This document shows, piece after piece, positions 16,949-26,488 of a stretch of 64,000 bases of DNA (position 1 is the first letter of the stretch; each line of letters begins with the position of its first letter). The DNA is from Bordetella parapertussis. Its GTDB lineage: Bacteria; Pseudomonadota; Gammaproteobacteria; Burkholderiales; Burkholderiaceae_A. The stretch spans positions 1-64,000 of the forward strand of contig CAMCRF010000007.1 of NCBI GenBank assembly GCA_945877235.1, given 5' to 3'. The position numbers and the translations under genes are program-made. The notes under the pieces were generated by a model, which saw only the letters and a program-made list of their open reading frames with translations, did no database searches and was not told where the DNA came from.

Positions 16949-19191
16949 GAAGCTGTGTCAAGCAATATTTCTGCCAAAGCGCTCGCCTGTTCCGCTTCAG
17001 GGAACGGCCAGCCCTTTTCTTGTTTGGCGAGCGCCAAACGATCTCGGGCAGCCTCAGAGCTCACTAAATGCAATGCAATCTGCTTGTAAGAGGCCAGATT
17101 GTCTGTGCTCCAGTCCTCTAGCCCTAAGTCTGTCAACAGGCTTGTGGCGACGCGACTCGCAAAACTCTGCCCTCGTAAGGTCACGACAGGCAGACCGGCA
17201 TAGAGCGCATCGCTCACCGTGGTGTGGCCGTTGTACGGGTGGGTGTCCAGAAACACGCTGGCATGTCGATATCTCGCCAGATGGTCTTCAACCCGTGGCA
17301 CGCGGGTGGCGAAAACTAGCCGATCTGGGTCGATGCCGGCTGACATGGCGGCAGCGGATAGGTTCCTCTTAACGTCCTCATGCATGCGCATGAGCCAAAG
17401 CACGCTCCCGGGCCTCTCTTGGAGCAGCTCCATCCAGACCTGAAAGAGACTGGGTGAGATCTTGTAGTCATGACAGAAGGCACAGAACACATCGCCTTCC
17501 GCGGGGAGCCCAAATGCTGAGCGGGGTGGACATTCCTCTGCAGGCTGAATGCTGGTGTCTCTCGGCAAGTAGCAGTGTGGAAGCGCGAACACCCGCTCTG
17601 AATAGCAGTGCGCCAACTCGGCCGGCGCAATCACAGGGTCAGCGATGAGGCCGTCCACATAGGGCAGAGCCAGTGTGCCTGGAAACCCGAGATAAGTGAG
17701 CTGCCTAGGCGCAGGACGATGGCTCAGAATATCTAATCTGGTTCCGGACGTGTATCCGGAGAGATCTACGGCAATATCAATCTCCATCGCGCGCAGCCAT
17801 TGGGCAACTTCTTGGCTGGGCATGCCTGCGCAGTCAAGATAGTGAGTAAAGGCATTGCGGTAGCGTTTATAGAGGTCACTTGAGTCTCGAATGCCGACGG
17901 CTACGCCGACGGTCTCAAGACCAAACTGCGGGAGCTGCTCAATAAGCCCTACGAGCAGGTATCCAACCGGGTGCTCACGAAAATCTGCGCTAATGAATGC
18001 CACCCTTGGCCGTCGGTGTTTGTATTTCTCGCCCCGGTACAGCGGAGCCGCAGCCTCTGGAAACTTGCCTCCAGCAAATATCTGCGCACACCTCAGCTGA
18101 TCCGCAGCTGATGAAGAGATGGCCATGTAGGCCAACGGGTTAATCACCCGACGCCCCTCCCTCACGCCCTGGTCAATGCTGGCCTTGAGAATGTCAAAGT
18201 CTCTCCAGTCACAGGTGTGCAGTCTTGCGTAAAGACGCAGGCCCTCTCCAAACTCGAAGTTCGGGTCCACCTCGAGCACGCGATCGAAGCAGGCGGCTGC
18301 AGCTGCGTTCTCTTTGAACTCTGTGAGGAGATACCCCTTGTTCCCAAGCAGCTTGGGGTCGTCGGGCCGGTGCTGAAGCGCAGCCTCAAGCGTCAGCACT
18401 GCATCTCTCTGCCGATTCAGGCTGTGAAGCGCTCCACTCTTGTTCGTGTAGGGCTCAATGTATTTGGGGTCAAGCGCGATGGCCTGATCAAAATGCTCGA
18501 TCGCGAGTTCAAACAGGCCCGCATGCTGTAAGGCAGTTCCAAGTGCGAAGTGAGCGAGCGGACTTGTGGGCGAAGCAGCGACCGCCCGTTCAAGATAGGG
18601 AAGGGGACTCTCTGAGTAGGGCGGTCTGCTTACCAAGACGCCCATTGAGTAAAGCGCCACGAAATTCTGAGGGTCAAGGGTTAAAACTTGCTCAAACAGC
18701 AAGCGTGCCTGCTCTGATTGCTCCTGCCCCTGGAGCGCAAGCGCTTGGGCATTCAACTGTGCTGCCTGTTGCTCGAATTCGCTGTCTGGCTTTGGGTGTG
18801 TTGCTTTGGCCGCTGCCGCAGAGTGAAGCCTTGCACGGTGATCGGCAAGCCCTGCAAGGGTGGGATCAAGCGCGTGGGCGATATCGGCGTCTTTCTGAGC
18901 ATCATCTACTCGCCCCAGGCCACTCAGAATGATCGAGCGCGCCATAAAACTAGGCGCAAAATCCTTGCGAACTGAGATTGCGCGGTCCGCGTATCGCAAG
19001 GCCTGCTCAAGGTGACCCTGCTGGAGTTCGATGGATGCCAGCGAATACAAAGAGGGGACATCCCCTGGCTGCTCTTTGAGGTGTTTTAAAAAGAGAAGCT
19101 TCCCCTCCTCAAGCCGACCTGCGGCCTGGGCATCGATAGCTGCCTTGAGGGTTGGGTGCATGAAAGTATTTATAGCATAATCACTTAGCAT
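16945..19191 (-). CDS. TPR-GT41 (SPINDLY/OGT-type) protein glycosyltransferase
   Basis: A 748-residue protein related to O-GlcNAc transferase and SPINDLY. The first ~330 residues are tetratricopeptide repeats. From about residue 390 comes the GT41 catalytic region: [20 protein letters not shown], the [15 protein letters not shown] segment, SVLWLMRMH, and [20 protein letters not shown] with [11 protein letters not shown], which match the UDP-sugar site of OGT. Such enzymes modify Ser/Thr of proteins in the cytoplasm; bacterial members glycosylate, for example, adhesins or flagellins. The start is uncertain: ATG at 19191 or at 19161, neither with a clear ribosome binding site; the longer form leaves only 17 bp to the divergent fcl gene. 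It heads a four-gene run to 14086 with ATGA overlaps. Confidence 0.88.
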   Translation of the reverse strand: MLSDYAINTFMHPTLKAAIDAQAAGRLEEGKLLFLKHLKEQPGDVPSLYSLASIELQQGHLEQALRYADRAISVRKDFAPSFMARSIILSGLGRVDDAQKDADIAHALDPTLAGLADHRARLHSAAAAKATHPKPDSEFEQQAAQLNAQALALQGQEQSEQARLLFEQVLTLDPQNFVALYSMGVLVSRPPYSESPLPYLERAVAASPTSPLAHFALGTALQHAGLFELAIEHFDQAIALDPKYIEPYTNKSGALHSLNRQRDAVLTLEAALQHRPDDPKLLGNKGYLLTEFKENAAAAACFDRVLEVDPNFEFGEGLRLYARLHTCDWRDFDILKASIDQGVREGRRVINPLAYMAISSSAADQLRCAQIFAGGKFPEAAAPLYRGEKYKHRRPRVAFISADFREHPVGYLLVGLIEQLPQFGLETVGVAVGIRDSSDLYKRYRNAFTHYLDCAGMPSQEVAQWLRAMEIDIAVDLSGYTSGTRLDILSHRPAPRQLTYLGFPGTLALPYVDGLIADPVIAPAELAHCYSERVFALPHCYLPRDTSIQPAEECPPRSAFGLPAEGDVFCAFCHDYKISPSLFQVWMELLQERPGSVLWLMRMHEDVKRNLSAAAMSAGIDPDRLVFATRVPRVEDHLARYRHASVFLDTHPYNGHTTVSDALYAGLPVVTLRGQSFASRVATSLLTDLGLEDWSTDNLASYKQIALHLVSSEAARDRLALAKQEKGWPFPEAEQASALAEILLDTAS

Positions 19192-19208
19192 CTATTCTTA
19201 ATTTAAGA

Positions 19209-20189
19209 ATGAATTTGTTTATGCCCAATCCAATCTTCATCGCCGGCCACCGCGGCATGGTGGGTTCAGCCATCATGCGAGCGCTGCGTGCCTCTGGGGT
19301 CGACGCTTCTCACCTTGTCACCCGGAGCCGGACTGAGCTTGACCTCACCCGCCAATCTGAGGTGGAGCGGTTCTTTGAGGAAGTGCGGCCCGAGCAGGTC
19401 TATCTTGCAGCGGCGAAGGTGGGCGGCATTCACGCCAACAACACCTACCCCGCTGAGTTCATTCTCGAGAACCTGCAGATCCAGACCAATATCATCTCGG
19501 CTGCGTTTCGCGCTGGCGTCAAGCGCCTGTTGTTTCTGGGCTCAAGCTGTATTTACCCTCGTCTGGCAGCTCAGCCCATGGCCGAGTCGGCCTTGCTCAC
19601 GGGCCCCTTGGAGCCCACCAATGAGCCTTATGCCATTGCCAAGATTTCGGGCATCAAACTCTGCGAGAGCTATAACCGGCAGTATGGCGCTTCCCATGGT
19701 GTGGACTATCGAAGCGTCATGCCCACCAATCTCTATGGGCCTGGCGACAACTACCACCCCGAGAACAGTCACGTCATTCCAGCGCTGATTCGCCGTTTTC
19801 ATGAGGCAAAGCAGGCGGGGGCCTCTTCGGTTTCCATCTGGGGCTCGGGGACCCCGCGGCGCGAGTTCCTCTATGTCGACGACATGGCGGCCGCCTGCCT
19901 ACATGTGATGAACCTCTCAAAAGAGGCATACGACCAAGAGACTCAGCCCATGTGTAGTCATATCAACGTGGGGTGTAACGAGGACATCTCCATCATGGAA
20001 TTGGCCCAGGCCGTCGCCAGGGCCGTTGGTTTTAAGGGTGACATCACCACCGATCCAACCAAACCCGATGGCGCCCCGCAAAAGCTCATGGACTCCACTC
20101 GCCTGAATCGCATGGGATGGACACCCAAGGTTGGGCTGGAAGCAGGGCTGACGCTCGCCTACGAAGATTTTCTAAGGACACAGGCATGA
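19209..20189 (+). CDS. fcl: GDP-L-fucose synthase
   Basis: Bifunctional epimerase-reductase of 326 residues converting GDP-4-keto-6-deoxy-D-mannose to GDP-L-fucose with NADPH. Seen: cofactor motif [10 protein letters not shown] near the N-terminus, [30 protein letters not shown] with the catalytic Ser/Cys region, [13 protein letters not shown] with the YxxxK pair, and [15 protein letters not shown]. The start is either ATG at 19209 or ATG at 19221; the latter matches homologue N-termini equally well. It overlaps gmd by 4 bp (ATGA), forming the last two steps of the GDP-L-fucose pathway, although here the reductase gene comes first. Confidence 0.93.
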   Translation: MNLFMPNPIFIAGHRGMVGSAIMRALRASGVDASHLVTRSRTELDLTRQSEVERFFEEVRPEQVYLAAAKVGGIHANNTYPAEFILENLQIQTNIISAAFRAGVKRLLFLGSSCIYPRLAAQPMAESALLTGPLEPTNEPYAIAKISGIKLCESYNRQYGASHGVDYRSVMPTNLYGPGDNYHPENSHVIPALIRRFHEAKQAGASSVSIWGSGTPRREFLYVDDMAAACLHVMNLSKEAYDQETQPMCSHINVGCNEDISIMELAQAVARAVGFKGDITTDPTKPDGAPQKLMDSTRLNRMGWTPKVGLEAGLTLAYEDFLRTQA

Positions 20190-21307
20190 CCAAAGTCGCA
20201 CTCATCACAGGCATTACTGGGCAGGACGGCTCCTACCTTGCAGAGTTTCTGCTTGAGAAGGGCTATGAGGTGCATGGCATCAAGCGCCGAGCCAGCCTAT
20301 TTAACACCGATCGGGTAGACCACATCTACCAGGACCCGCATGTGGCCGATCAGCGCTTCAAAATGCACTACGGCGATTTGAGTGACACCAGCAACCTCAT
20401 TCGCATCGTGCAAGAAACTCGGCCCGACGAGATCTACAACCTCGGTGCTCAGAGCCATGTGGCGGTCTCGTTCGAGAGCCCAGAGTACACGGCTGATGTC
20501 GATGGCCTGGGCACTCTTCGCCTGTTGGAGGCCATCCGCATTCTGGGGCTCGAGAGAAAGACTCGGTTTTACCAGGCCTCTACAAGTGAGCTCTATGGCC
20601 TTGTGCAAGAAATCCCTCAGAGAGAGACCACCCCCTTCTACCCCCGCAGTCCCTATGCAGCCGCCAAGCTCTATGCCTACTGGATTACGGTGAACTACCG
20701 AGAGGCCTATGGCATGTACGCCTGCAACGGCATTCTCTTTAACCACGAGAGCCCCCGCAGGGGCGAGACCTTCGTCACCCGCAAGATCACCCGCGGTATG
20801 GCCAATATTGCCCAGGGCCTTGAAGAGTGTCTTTACATGGGCAACATGGATGCGCTGAGAGACTGGGGCCATGCCAAGGACTATGTGCGCATGCAGTGGC
20901 TCATGCTGCAGCAAGAGCAGGCTGAAGATTTTGTCATTGCCACGGGGCATCAGTATTCGGTGCGCGAGTTTATTCAATGGTCGGCAGCGGAGCTTGGCGT
21001 AGACCTAGCCTTTGAGGGCCACGGGGTGGACGAGGTGGGCCGAGTCAGCGCCATTCACGACCATGCGAAGGCACCAGCACTCACGGTAGGCCAGGTCGTG
21101 GTGCGGGTAGACCCGCGCTATTTCCGACCCACCGAGGTCGATACGCTGCTTGGAGACCCTACCAAGGCTAAGACCAAGCTGGGCTGGGTGCCCGAGATCA
21201 CCGCAAAGGAGATGTGCGCGGAGATGGTCCATGCAGACCTGGAGCACGCTTGCAAGCAGGCCTTGCTCAAACGACATGGGTTTGATGTTCGCGTGAGCGC
21301 TGAGTAA
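20186..21307 (+). CDS. gmd: GDP-mannose 4,6-dehydratase
   Basis: Cytoplasmic SDR enzyme of 373 residues, the same length as the E. coli enzyme, forming GDP-4-keto-6-deoxy-D-mannose. Seen: [19 protein letters not shown] at the N-terminus with the GxxGxxG motif, the [17 protein letters not shown] segment, [16 protein letters not shown] and the catalytic [10 protein letters not shown]. The ATG at 20186 overlaps the fcl stop as ATGA. The phosphomannomutase-like gene at 41051 could supply mannose-1-phosphate for the GDP-mannose used here; no mannose-1-phosphate guanylyltransferase was recognised. Confidence 0.95.
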   Translation: MTKVALITGITGQDGSYLAEFLLEKGYEVHGIKRRASLFNTDRVDHIYQDPHVADQRFKMHYGDLSDTSNLIRIVQETRPDEIYNLGAQSHVAVSFESPEYTADVDGLGTLRLLEAIRILGLERKTRFYQASTSELYGLVQEIPQRETTPFYPRSPYAAAKLYAYWITVNYREAYGMYACNGILFNHESPRRGETFVTRKITRGMANIAQGLEECLYMGNMDALRDWGHAKDYVRMQWLMLQQEQAEDFVIATGHQYSVREFIQWSAAELGVDLAFEGHGVDEVGRVSAIHDHAKAPALTVGQVVVRVDPRYFRPTEVDTLLGDPTKAKTKLGWVPEITAKEMCAEMVHADLEHACKQALLKRHGFDVRVSAE

Positions 21308-21331
21308 GGACATACGCAAACCCACCGGCGC

Positions 21332-21361
21332 GTGACCTTCCCCCAGGGTCTGCGGTATAGT
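21332..21361 (+). promoter_or_regulatory. Possible sigma-70 promoter of the Pal-like gene
   Basis: GTGACC (21332-21337) and TATAGT (21356-21361) separated by 18 bp resemble -35 and -10 elements, with the lipoprotein start codon 39 bp after the -10. The -35 match is poor, so this is tentative. Confidence 0.3.
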
Positions 21362-21400
21362 CCAAGAGGTCTATATTCCAACCCCTCCAAGGAGACACGC

Positions 21401-21928
21401 ATGAAGCTCGTTGCCGTCGCCGCTGCACTGGCCGTTTTGGCCGGTTGCGCCACGCCTCCCGAACCCAAGAAAGCAGAAGCTCCTGCGCCTGCTCCCGCTG
21501 CGCCTGCCCCTGTGGCCAAGGCTGCGCCTGCGCCTGCACCCGTGCCCAAGGTTGACCCTGCCGTGGCTGCACTCGAGGCCGCAAAGAAGCGCCTCGCCTC
21601 TGTTGAGCCGGCTGTCTACTTCGACTTCGACAAGTTCGACATCAAGAAGGAATACCACGGCGTGCTCTCCGCTTTCGGCAACTACATGGCACTCGACAAG
21701 AATGCCAAGGTCGTTATTGAGGGCAATGCAGACGAGCGCGGTACGGTGGAATACAACCTGGCGCTGGGCCAGAAGCGCGCCGAGGCTGTGAGCATTGGCC
21801 TGCAAGCCCTGGGTGCAAACCCAGCCAGCATCGAAGCGATTTCCAACGGTGAAGAGAAGCCCCGCAACAAGGCCCGCTCGGAGACAGCCTTCGCTGAGAA
21901 CCGCCGCGCAGACCTGATCATTCGTTAA
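21401..21928 (+). CDS. Pal-like OmpA-family lipoprotein (stand-alone copy)
   Basis: Outer-membrane lipoprotein of 175 residues. The N-terminus MKLVAVAAALAVLAGC ends in a lipobox with Cys16, followed by an Ala/Pro-rich linker to about residue 50 and an OmpA/Pal peptidoglycan-binding domain containing VYFDFDKFDI, GNADERGTVEYNLALGQKRA and the terminal NRRADLIIR. The start at 21401 is supported by AAGGAGA 5-11 bp upstream and by the signal peptide; an upstream in-frame ATG at 21332 lacks both. A true pal lies in the tol operon at 55829-56410, so this is a second, unlinked paralogue. It lies between gmd and a bidirectional-looking terminator. Confidence 0.9.
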   Translation: MKLVAVAAALAVLAGCATPPEPKKAEAPAPAPAAPAPVAKAAPAPAPVPKVDPAVAALEAAKKRLASVEPAVYFDFDKFDIKKEYHGVLSAFGNYMALDKNAKVVIEGNADERGTVEYNLALGQKRAEAVSIGLQALGANPASIEAISNGEEKPRNKARSETAFAENRRADLIIR

Positions 21929-21965
21929 GCCGCAACTGACAAGCCGCTTTCGCGGCCGATCGAGA

Positions 21966-22001
21966 AGGGCCCCATGGATATTCCATGCCGGGCCCTTTTT
22001 T
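21966..22001 (+). terminator. Terminator between convergent Pal-like and OsmC genes
   Basis: The stem AGGGCCC (21966-21972) pairs with GGGCCCT (21990-21996), with an inner ATGGA/TCCAT helix and six T residues (21996-22001). The A-rich left flank is short, so it works mainly for the plus strand; it ends at the stop codon of the minus-strand gene. Confidence 0.8.
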
Positions 22002-22422
22002 AATCCTCGATGATCTCGTAGCTGTGGGTAATTTCAGCCGTGAGGCCCAGCATCTTGGTGGCCGAGCAGTATTTCTCGTGTGAGAGGCTAATCGCCCGTT
22101 GCACCAGACTCTCTTTGAGGCCTTTGCCGCGCAGCTTGAAGTTCAGGTGAATCTTGGTGAATACCTTAGGGTCGGTCTCTGCACGCTCTGACTGGGTGTC
22201 AACCTCGCAATGCCGAAGGTCTTGTCCACTCTTGACCAGAATGAGAACCACATCGTAGGCAGTGCAGGCCGCGCTGCCCGAGAGCACCACCTCCATGGGC
22301 CGCGGCCCCAGGTTACGGCCGCCCCCTTCGGGTGCGCCATCCATCACAAAGGCATGTCCAGAGCCGGTCTCGGCCACAAAGCTCATCGTCTGAGGGCCGG
22401 TCCAGCGAACGGTGGTCTGCAT
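22000..22422 (-). CDS. OsmC/Ohr-family protein (YhfA-like)
   Basis: Small cytoplasmic protein of 140 residues of the OsmC fold, a family that includes thiol-dependent peroxidases. The two characteristic Cys are present, in SGSAACTAYDVV (about residue 53) and HEKYCSATKML (about residue 119), with the RNLGPRPMEVVL loop carrying the conserved Arg. YhfA-type members are the closest match by length and motif order, and their substrate is not established. It is divergent from the RodZ-like gene (62 bp between starts) and converges on the Pal-like gene at a shared terminator. Confidence 0.85.
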   Translation of the reverse strand: MQTTVRWTGPQTMSFVAETGSGHAFVMDGAPEGGGRNLGPRPMEVVLSGSAACTAYDVVLILVKSGQDLRHCEVDTQSERAETDPKVFTKIHLNFKLRGKGLKESLVQRAISLSHEKYCSATKMLGLTAEITHSYEIIED

Positions 22423-22484
22423 AGGGTTATCTCCGATTCGATTGGATCAAATGCATGTCGTCTGTCTGGGTTACCCTAAACGCC

Positions 22485-23465
22485 ATGACTGATGCGAAGG
22501 ATACGCTCGACGAAGCCGCCATGGTGCGGCTTGGCCGCAGGCTTCAAGAGGCGCGCCTGGCCATGGGCTATTCCACGGGTGGGCTCGCCCCCTCGCTCAT
22601 GGCCGCACGCACCCAGCTCGAGGACATCGAGGCTGGTCGCATGGGAACCTTCTACTCCGGACATTATTTTCTCTCGCTCTATCGTCGGTACGCCGCATTC
22701 CTCAAGTTCTCGCCCGAGGTCATTGAGGACATGGTGCGTGAGCTCAAGGGCGAGGTCGTTCCTCCCGCGCCAGAGCCAGCGCCAGAGCCAGGTCCCGAGC
22801 CAGCGCCGGAGCCCGCTCCGGAGGCCGCTCCGGAGCCCGCACCAACGCCAACGCCAACGCCGCCGCCCGATTCGGAGCGAGGCTCGGGGCCCGTCTCGGA
22901 GCCTGCGCCACCATCACCACCTTCCGCTCCAAAGCGTCCGCCGAGCAGCAGCGGGCTGGGCGACAGACTCCTGGCCTTGCTCGCGCTCTTCGCAGTGGCT
23001 GCAGTGGCCTGGGTGCTCATTTCCGAGCAGAGCAGCGGCAGCGCGTCGTCGCCCGTCAGCCCTCCTGCTGCAGAACCGGCCCCAGCACCCACGCCTGCCC
23101 CTGACCCCACGCCTGCCCCTGCTCCGGTTACGGAGACACCGCCGGCACCCGCTGCACCTGCGACACCGGCGCCCTCCGCCGTGGCCTCCCCTACAGAGAC
23201 CCCCGGCACAGCCGCCCTGGTCTTGCAGTTCCCCGAAAAGAGCTGGATATGGGTGCGGCGCGCGGATGACACCGTTTCAGAGGTGGGGGTGCCTGCGGGC
23301 ACTTCGCTTCGATTCGAGGAGATGCCCATCTACATTGTCTTGCCGCGGCCGGGCGAGATTCAGGTCACGGTGCGTGGACGCAAGGTCGCCCTCCAGCGCA
23401 ATGATGCTGAGCGCGATATGGGAAGATTCACGCGAACCATGCTGGAACAAGCGACGACGCGTTGA
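22485..23465 (+). CDS. RodZ-like HTH membrane protein
   Basis: A 326-residue bitopic protein with the layout of RodZ: a cytoplasmic helix-turn-helix of the HTH_25 type (about residues 13-75, with LGRRLQEARLAMGYS), a long Pro/Glu/Ala-rich linker, one membrane segment (LLALLALFAVAAVAWVLI), a second Pro/Ala/Thr-rich linker and a C-terminal DUF4115-like beta domain (VLQFPEKSWIWVRRADD onwards). RodZ anchors MreB and affects cell shape; in betaproteobacteria the gene is usually beside ispG, which is not here, so this may be a paralogue. Start at ATG 22485; ATG 22455 is possible. It overlaps the EamA gene by 4 bp. Confidence 0.75.
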   Translation: MTDAKDTLDEAAMVRLGRRLQEARLAMGYSTGGLAPSLMAARTQLEDIEAGRMGTFYSGHYFLSLYRRYAAFLKFSPEVIEDMVRELKGEVVPPAPEPAPEPGPEPAPEPAPEAAPEPAPTPTPTPPPDSERGSGPVSEPAPPSPPSAPKRPPSSSGLGDRLLALLALFAVAAVAWVLISEQSSGSASSPVSPPAAEPAPAPTPAPDPTPAPAPVTETPPAPAAPATPAPSAVASPTETPGTAALVLQFPEKSWIWVRRADDTVSEVGVPAGTSLRFEEMPIYIVLPRPGEIQVTVRGRKVALQRNDAERDMGRFTRTMLEQATTR

Positions 23466-24322
23466 ATTTCTTTATTTTCGTTCTGCTGGGGGCGCTCTGG
23501 GGCGCCTCTTTTTTATTCCTGCGCATTGCAGCGCCCGACTTTGGCGCCGCGCTCTCGGCTGAACTGAGGGTGGGCTTGGCTTGGCTCGCACTCTGGGCGC
23601 TGGTTCAGGTCTGGCCCTGGGCCAAAGCCCAGTCAGCGCTTCGCGGCGGTGTGGGCTGGCGCGTTTACGCCCTCATCGGGCTTTTGAACTCCGCGCTGCC
23701 CTTTGCGCTTTACGGGCTGGCGGCGCTCGTACTGCCTGCAGGCTATATGGCTATTCTCAATGCCTTGGTGCCGCTCTGGGGCGGCCTGCTCGCGATCCGT
23801 TTTCTTAATGAACCGCTACGACCCAAACTGATCATCGGTGTGGCGTTGGCGGCAACCGGTGTCTCGCTCATGGTCCAGCTCGGGCCCCTCGACCTCACGC
23901 CCAAGGTGCTGCTGGGCGTGCTGGCCTGCATGGGGGCCACGCTCTGCTACGCCATTGCGGGCATTCTCACCAAGCGATTGCTCTCACACGCCTCTGGATA
24001 CGCCAATGCTCAGCACAGCCTGTTTTTTGCAACCTGCTGGCTGCTGCCCTTTGGGCTCTGGCAGGCCCCCGCCGCCCAGCCCACGACAGCCTCTTGGCTG
24101 TCAGTGCTGGCATTGGCACTGGCTTCGACCTCGCTGGCTTACCTGATTTTCTTTCGGCTCATCCGAGACCTTGGCCCCATTCGGGCCACCAGCGTGACTT
24201 TCCTCATCCCCGCCTTTGGCGTGCTCTGGGGCGTGATCTTCTTGGGTGAGCCACTCACCGTTGGCATGCTCATGGGCTTTGGGCTCGTGCTCTCGGCCAG
24301 TATTCTGGTGCTAAAAAAATGA
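23462..24322 (+). CDS. EamA-family (DMT) transporter
   Basis: Inner-membrane protein of 286 residues with about ten predicted membrane segments in two EamA repeats: the first begins VLLGALWGASFLFLRIA and ends GVALAATGVSLMVQL, the second begins LLGVLACMGATLCYAIAG and ends GFGLVLSASILVLKK. Members export amino acids, metabolites or drugs; the substrate is unknown. It starts with TTG at 23462, overlapping the upstream stop as TTGA, and its own stop overlaps the phosphatase gene by ATGA. A second EamA gene lies at 29593-30456. Confidence 0.88.
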   Translation: MNFFIFVLLGALWGASFLFLRIAAPDFGAALSAELRVGLAWLALWALVQVWPWAKAQSALRGGVGWRVYALIGLLNSALPFALYGLAALVLPAGYMAILNALVPLWGGLLAIRFLNEPLRPKLIIGVALAATGVSLMVQLGPLDLTPKVLLGVLACMGATLCYAIAGILTKRLLSHASGYANAQHSLFFATCWLLPFGLWQAPAAQPTTASWLSVLALALASTSLAYLIFFRLIRDLGPIRATSVTFLIPAFGVLWGVIFLGEPLTVGMLMGFGLVLSASILVLKK

Positions 24323-24999
24323 CCACTCTCACGTCCACGCCCACACTTATTCTGGTTCGCCATGGCGAGACCGCCTGGAATGTTGAGAAGCGCATTCAGG
24401 GCCATCTCGATATCCCCCTCAACGACCATGGCAGGGCCCAGGCCCAGGCCGTGCGAGAGGCCCTCGCCCACACGCCCATCCATGCGGTGATGAGCAGCCC
24501 GCTGCAGCGCGCCCGCCATACAGCGCAGCCGCTGGCTGATCACATCGGCCTGCCGGTGGAGGCACTCGACAGCCTCGCAGAGCGGCACTTTGGTGTACTG
24601 CAGGGCCAGTCGTTTGAGTCGATGCGGGAAAACAACCTGGAGGCAGCACATGCCTGGGCGCGTCGCGACCCGTACTACACCCCACAGGGGGGTGAGAGCC
24701 TGCATGTCTTTTACACACGGGTCGAGGCCGCAATGCAGGCCGCGCTGGCATGGGCCAAGCCTGGCTCATCCGTGGTGGTATTTACCCACGGCGGCGTGCT
24801 CGATATGGTCTACCGCATGGCTCAGCAGATTGGTCTGTCAGAGCAGCGCGCCTGGGGCATTCCGAATGGGGGGCTCAATATGCTTGCGCATGGGCAAGCA
24901 ACGGGCTTACGGGTGCTCAGCTGGGCTGAGGTGCACCACCTGTCGCATCTTGTGCGTTCGGATGCAGGTGAGTCGTCAGAAGATCACAAACCGATTTGA
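24319..24999 (+). CDS. Histidine phosphatase family protein (GpmB-like)
   Basis: Cytoplasmic phosphatase of 226 residues in the phosphoglycerate mutase-like superfamily. Seen: the phospho-histidine motif LVRHGETAWN (about residues 12-21), MSSPLQRARHTAQPL, the acidic ERHFGVLQGQSFE loop and the second catalytic His in VFTHGGVLDMVYR. These features fit a GpmB/CobC-like phosphatase rather than a true mutase; substrate unknown. The start overlaps the EamA stop as ATGA. Its last 83 bp overlap the 3' end of the convergent LOG gene. Confidence 0.88.
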   Translation: MTTLTSTPTLILVRHGETAWNVEKRIQGHLDIPLNDHGRAQAQAVREALAHTPIHAVMSSPLQRARHTAQPLADHIGLPVEALDSLAERHFGVLQGQSFESMRENNLEAAHAWARRDPYYTPQGGESLHVFYTRVEAAMQAALAWAKPGSSVVVFTHGGVLDMVYRMAQQIGLSEQRAWGIPNGGLNMLAHGQATGLRVLSWAEVHHLSHLVRSDAGESSEDHKPI

Positions 25000-25525
25000 A
25001 GTCGTGGGCCACCAAAATACGGTCCAAACTGCCAGGGTGCAGAAAGCCCGCCTCGCAGACCTGACGCATGAAGGCCAGCAGGCCATCGAAGTAGCCATCA
25101 AGGTTAGCCAGCACAATAGGCTTTTTATGGGCTCGAGTCTGACCGCCCGTCCAGACTTCGAACAATTCCTCTAGGGTGCCAATGCCGCCGGGCAGGATCA
25201 GAAATGCCTCGCTCTGCTCCATCATGCGGATCTTGCGCTCGATCATGGTCTCGACCACCTGCAAGTCTGACAGGCCATGCAGGACCGGCTCCGTCTCCAT
25301 GAGGTAGCGCGGAATAATGCCGACCACATGGCCCTCTTCTTCAATGGCAGCCTGAGCCACGGTGCCCATCAGCCCCCATCGGCCCGCCCCAAAGACCAGG
25401 CCCCAGCCTTGCTGCGCAATGAAAGCGCCCACGTCGGCTGCAACTGCGGCCCATTGGTGCTGGTTACCCAGCTTAGAGCCGCAGAACACACAGACTTGAA
25501 TGGCTGGGGTGGGTTTTGATGTCAT
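24917..25525 (-). CDS. LOG-family phosphoribohydrolase (TIGR00730)
   Basis: A 202-residue cytoplasmic protein of the Lonely Guy family, which cleaves the N-glycosidic bond of nucleoside monophosphates (cytokinin riboside 5'-monophosphate or AMP). Seen: CVFCGSKLG near the N-terminus, the nucleotide-binding LVFGAGRWGLMG, MIERKIRMMEQSEAF and the signature LPGGIGTLEELFEVWT. The ATG at 25525 fits the family start; the frame stays open upstream but only as non-family sequence. The C-terminal tail overlaps the histidine phosphatase gene by 83 bp. Confidence 0.9.
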   Translation of the reverse strand: MTSKPTPAIQVCVFCGSKLGNQHQWAAVAADVGAFIAQQGWGLVFGAGRWGLMGTVAQAAIEEEGHVVGIIPRYLMETEPVLHGLSDLQVVETMIERKIRMMEQSEAFLILPGGIGTLEELFEVWTGGQTRAHKKPIVLANLDGYFDGLLAFMRQVCEAGFLHPGSLDRILVAHDFKSVCDLLTTHLHPNAQDATGGAPQPS

Positions 25526-25555
25526 GGCGCAGATAATGCCTCGTAAAATGAAGAG

Positions 25556-26488
25556 ATGCTGAAACAAACCCTTCAAGAATTGCTTCGTCAGCTGGGCATT
25601 GGCCCGCTGCCGCCCTGGGCCGATGCGCTCATCGCCATCTCGAATGTGCTGCTCATTCTGCTCCTGGCCTGGATCGCCCTTCGCCTTGCTAGAAGGCTGC
25701 TGCGCCTCTTTGGTGACCAGCTGCAGAGCAAGGCCGAGCGGGACGAGGACAAGCGCCGCATCGAGACACTGCTTCGGGTATTTCGCTACATCCTCTCGGT
25801 TGTGCTGGGTGTGGTCACCATCATGCTGGTGCTCTCTGAGGTGGGCATCTCCATAGCGCCCATTCTGGCCACTGCAGGTGTGGCTGGCATTGCGGTGGGC
25901 TTCGGTGCGCAGAGTCTGGTGAAGGACTACTTCACCGGATTTGTCATGCTCATCGAGAACCAGATCCGCCAAGGCGATGTGGTGCAGATTGCAGGCCTTA
26001 CAGGCACCGTAGAAGACGTCACGCTGCGCTATGTGCAGCTGCGTGACTACGAGGGTGCGGTGCACTTTGTGCCCAATGGCGCCATCACCACCGTGACCAA
26101 TCGCAGCCGAGTTTTTGCTTATGCGGTGGCCGATATTGGCATTGCCTACAAAGAAGATATTGAGGGCGTCTATGCGGTCATGCGCGAAGCGGCTCAGAGC
26201 CTTCGCAACAGGCCGGAGCTTGCCTCTCGCATTCTCGATGGCCTTGAGATTGCGGGCGTCGACCAGTGGGCAGACTCGTCGGTGGTGATCAAATGTCGCA
26301 TGAAGGTCGTGGCCGGAGAGCAGTGGCTCGTGCGCCGCGAGTTTCTCAAGGCTTTAAAACACGCGTTTGATGCCAACGGAATTGAGATTCCGTTTCCGCA
26401 CCGAACCGTCGTTAACGTACCGGCGGCTCCGCTGGAGGGCCCGAAGCCGGCCCAGAGTGGTCATCGCGCTGGTGCAGATGGCGAATAA
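25556..26488 (+). CDS. MscS-family mechanosensitive channel
   Basis: Inner-membrane protein of 310 residues. Two or three N-terminal membrane segments are followed by the pore-lining helix (ILATAGVAGIAVGFGAQSLV, about residues 102-121) and the DYFTGFVMLIENQIRQGD segment, then the beta domain containing EDVTLRYVQLRDYEGAVHFVPNG and the C-terminal alpha/beta domain. This is the standard MscS architecture that releases solutes on hypo-osmotic shock. The start is 30 bp from the divergent LOG start. The last 77 bp overlap the convergent PerM-type gene. Confidence 0.93.
   Translation: MLKQTLQELLRQLGIGPLPPWADALIAISNVLLILLLAWIALRLARRLLRLFGDQLQSKAERDEDKRRIETLLRVFRYILSVVLGVVTIMLVLSEVGISIAPILATAGVAGIAVGFGAQSLVKDYFTGFVMLIENQIRQGDVVQIAGLTGTVEDVTLRYVQLRDYEGAVHFVPNGAITTVTNRSRVFAYAVADIGIAYKEDIEGVYAVMREAAQSLRNRPELASRILDGLEIAGVDQWADSSVVIKCRMKVVAGEQWLVRREFLKALKHAFDANGIEIPFPHRTVVNVPAAPLEGPKPAQSGHRAGADGE

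Noticed and set aside
21267..21584. Minus-strand frames opposite the Pal-like gene and gmd end
   Set aside because: They are antisense to the Ala/Pro-rich lipoprotein linker and have no family features.
22679..23329. Minus-strand Gly/Ala/Ser-rich frame of 216 codons
   Set aside because: It is the antisense reading of the Pro/Ala-rich linkers of the RodZ-like gene.
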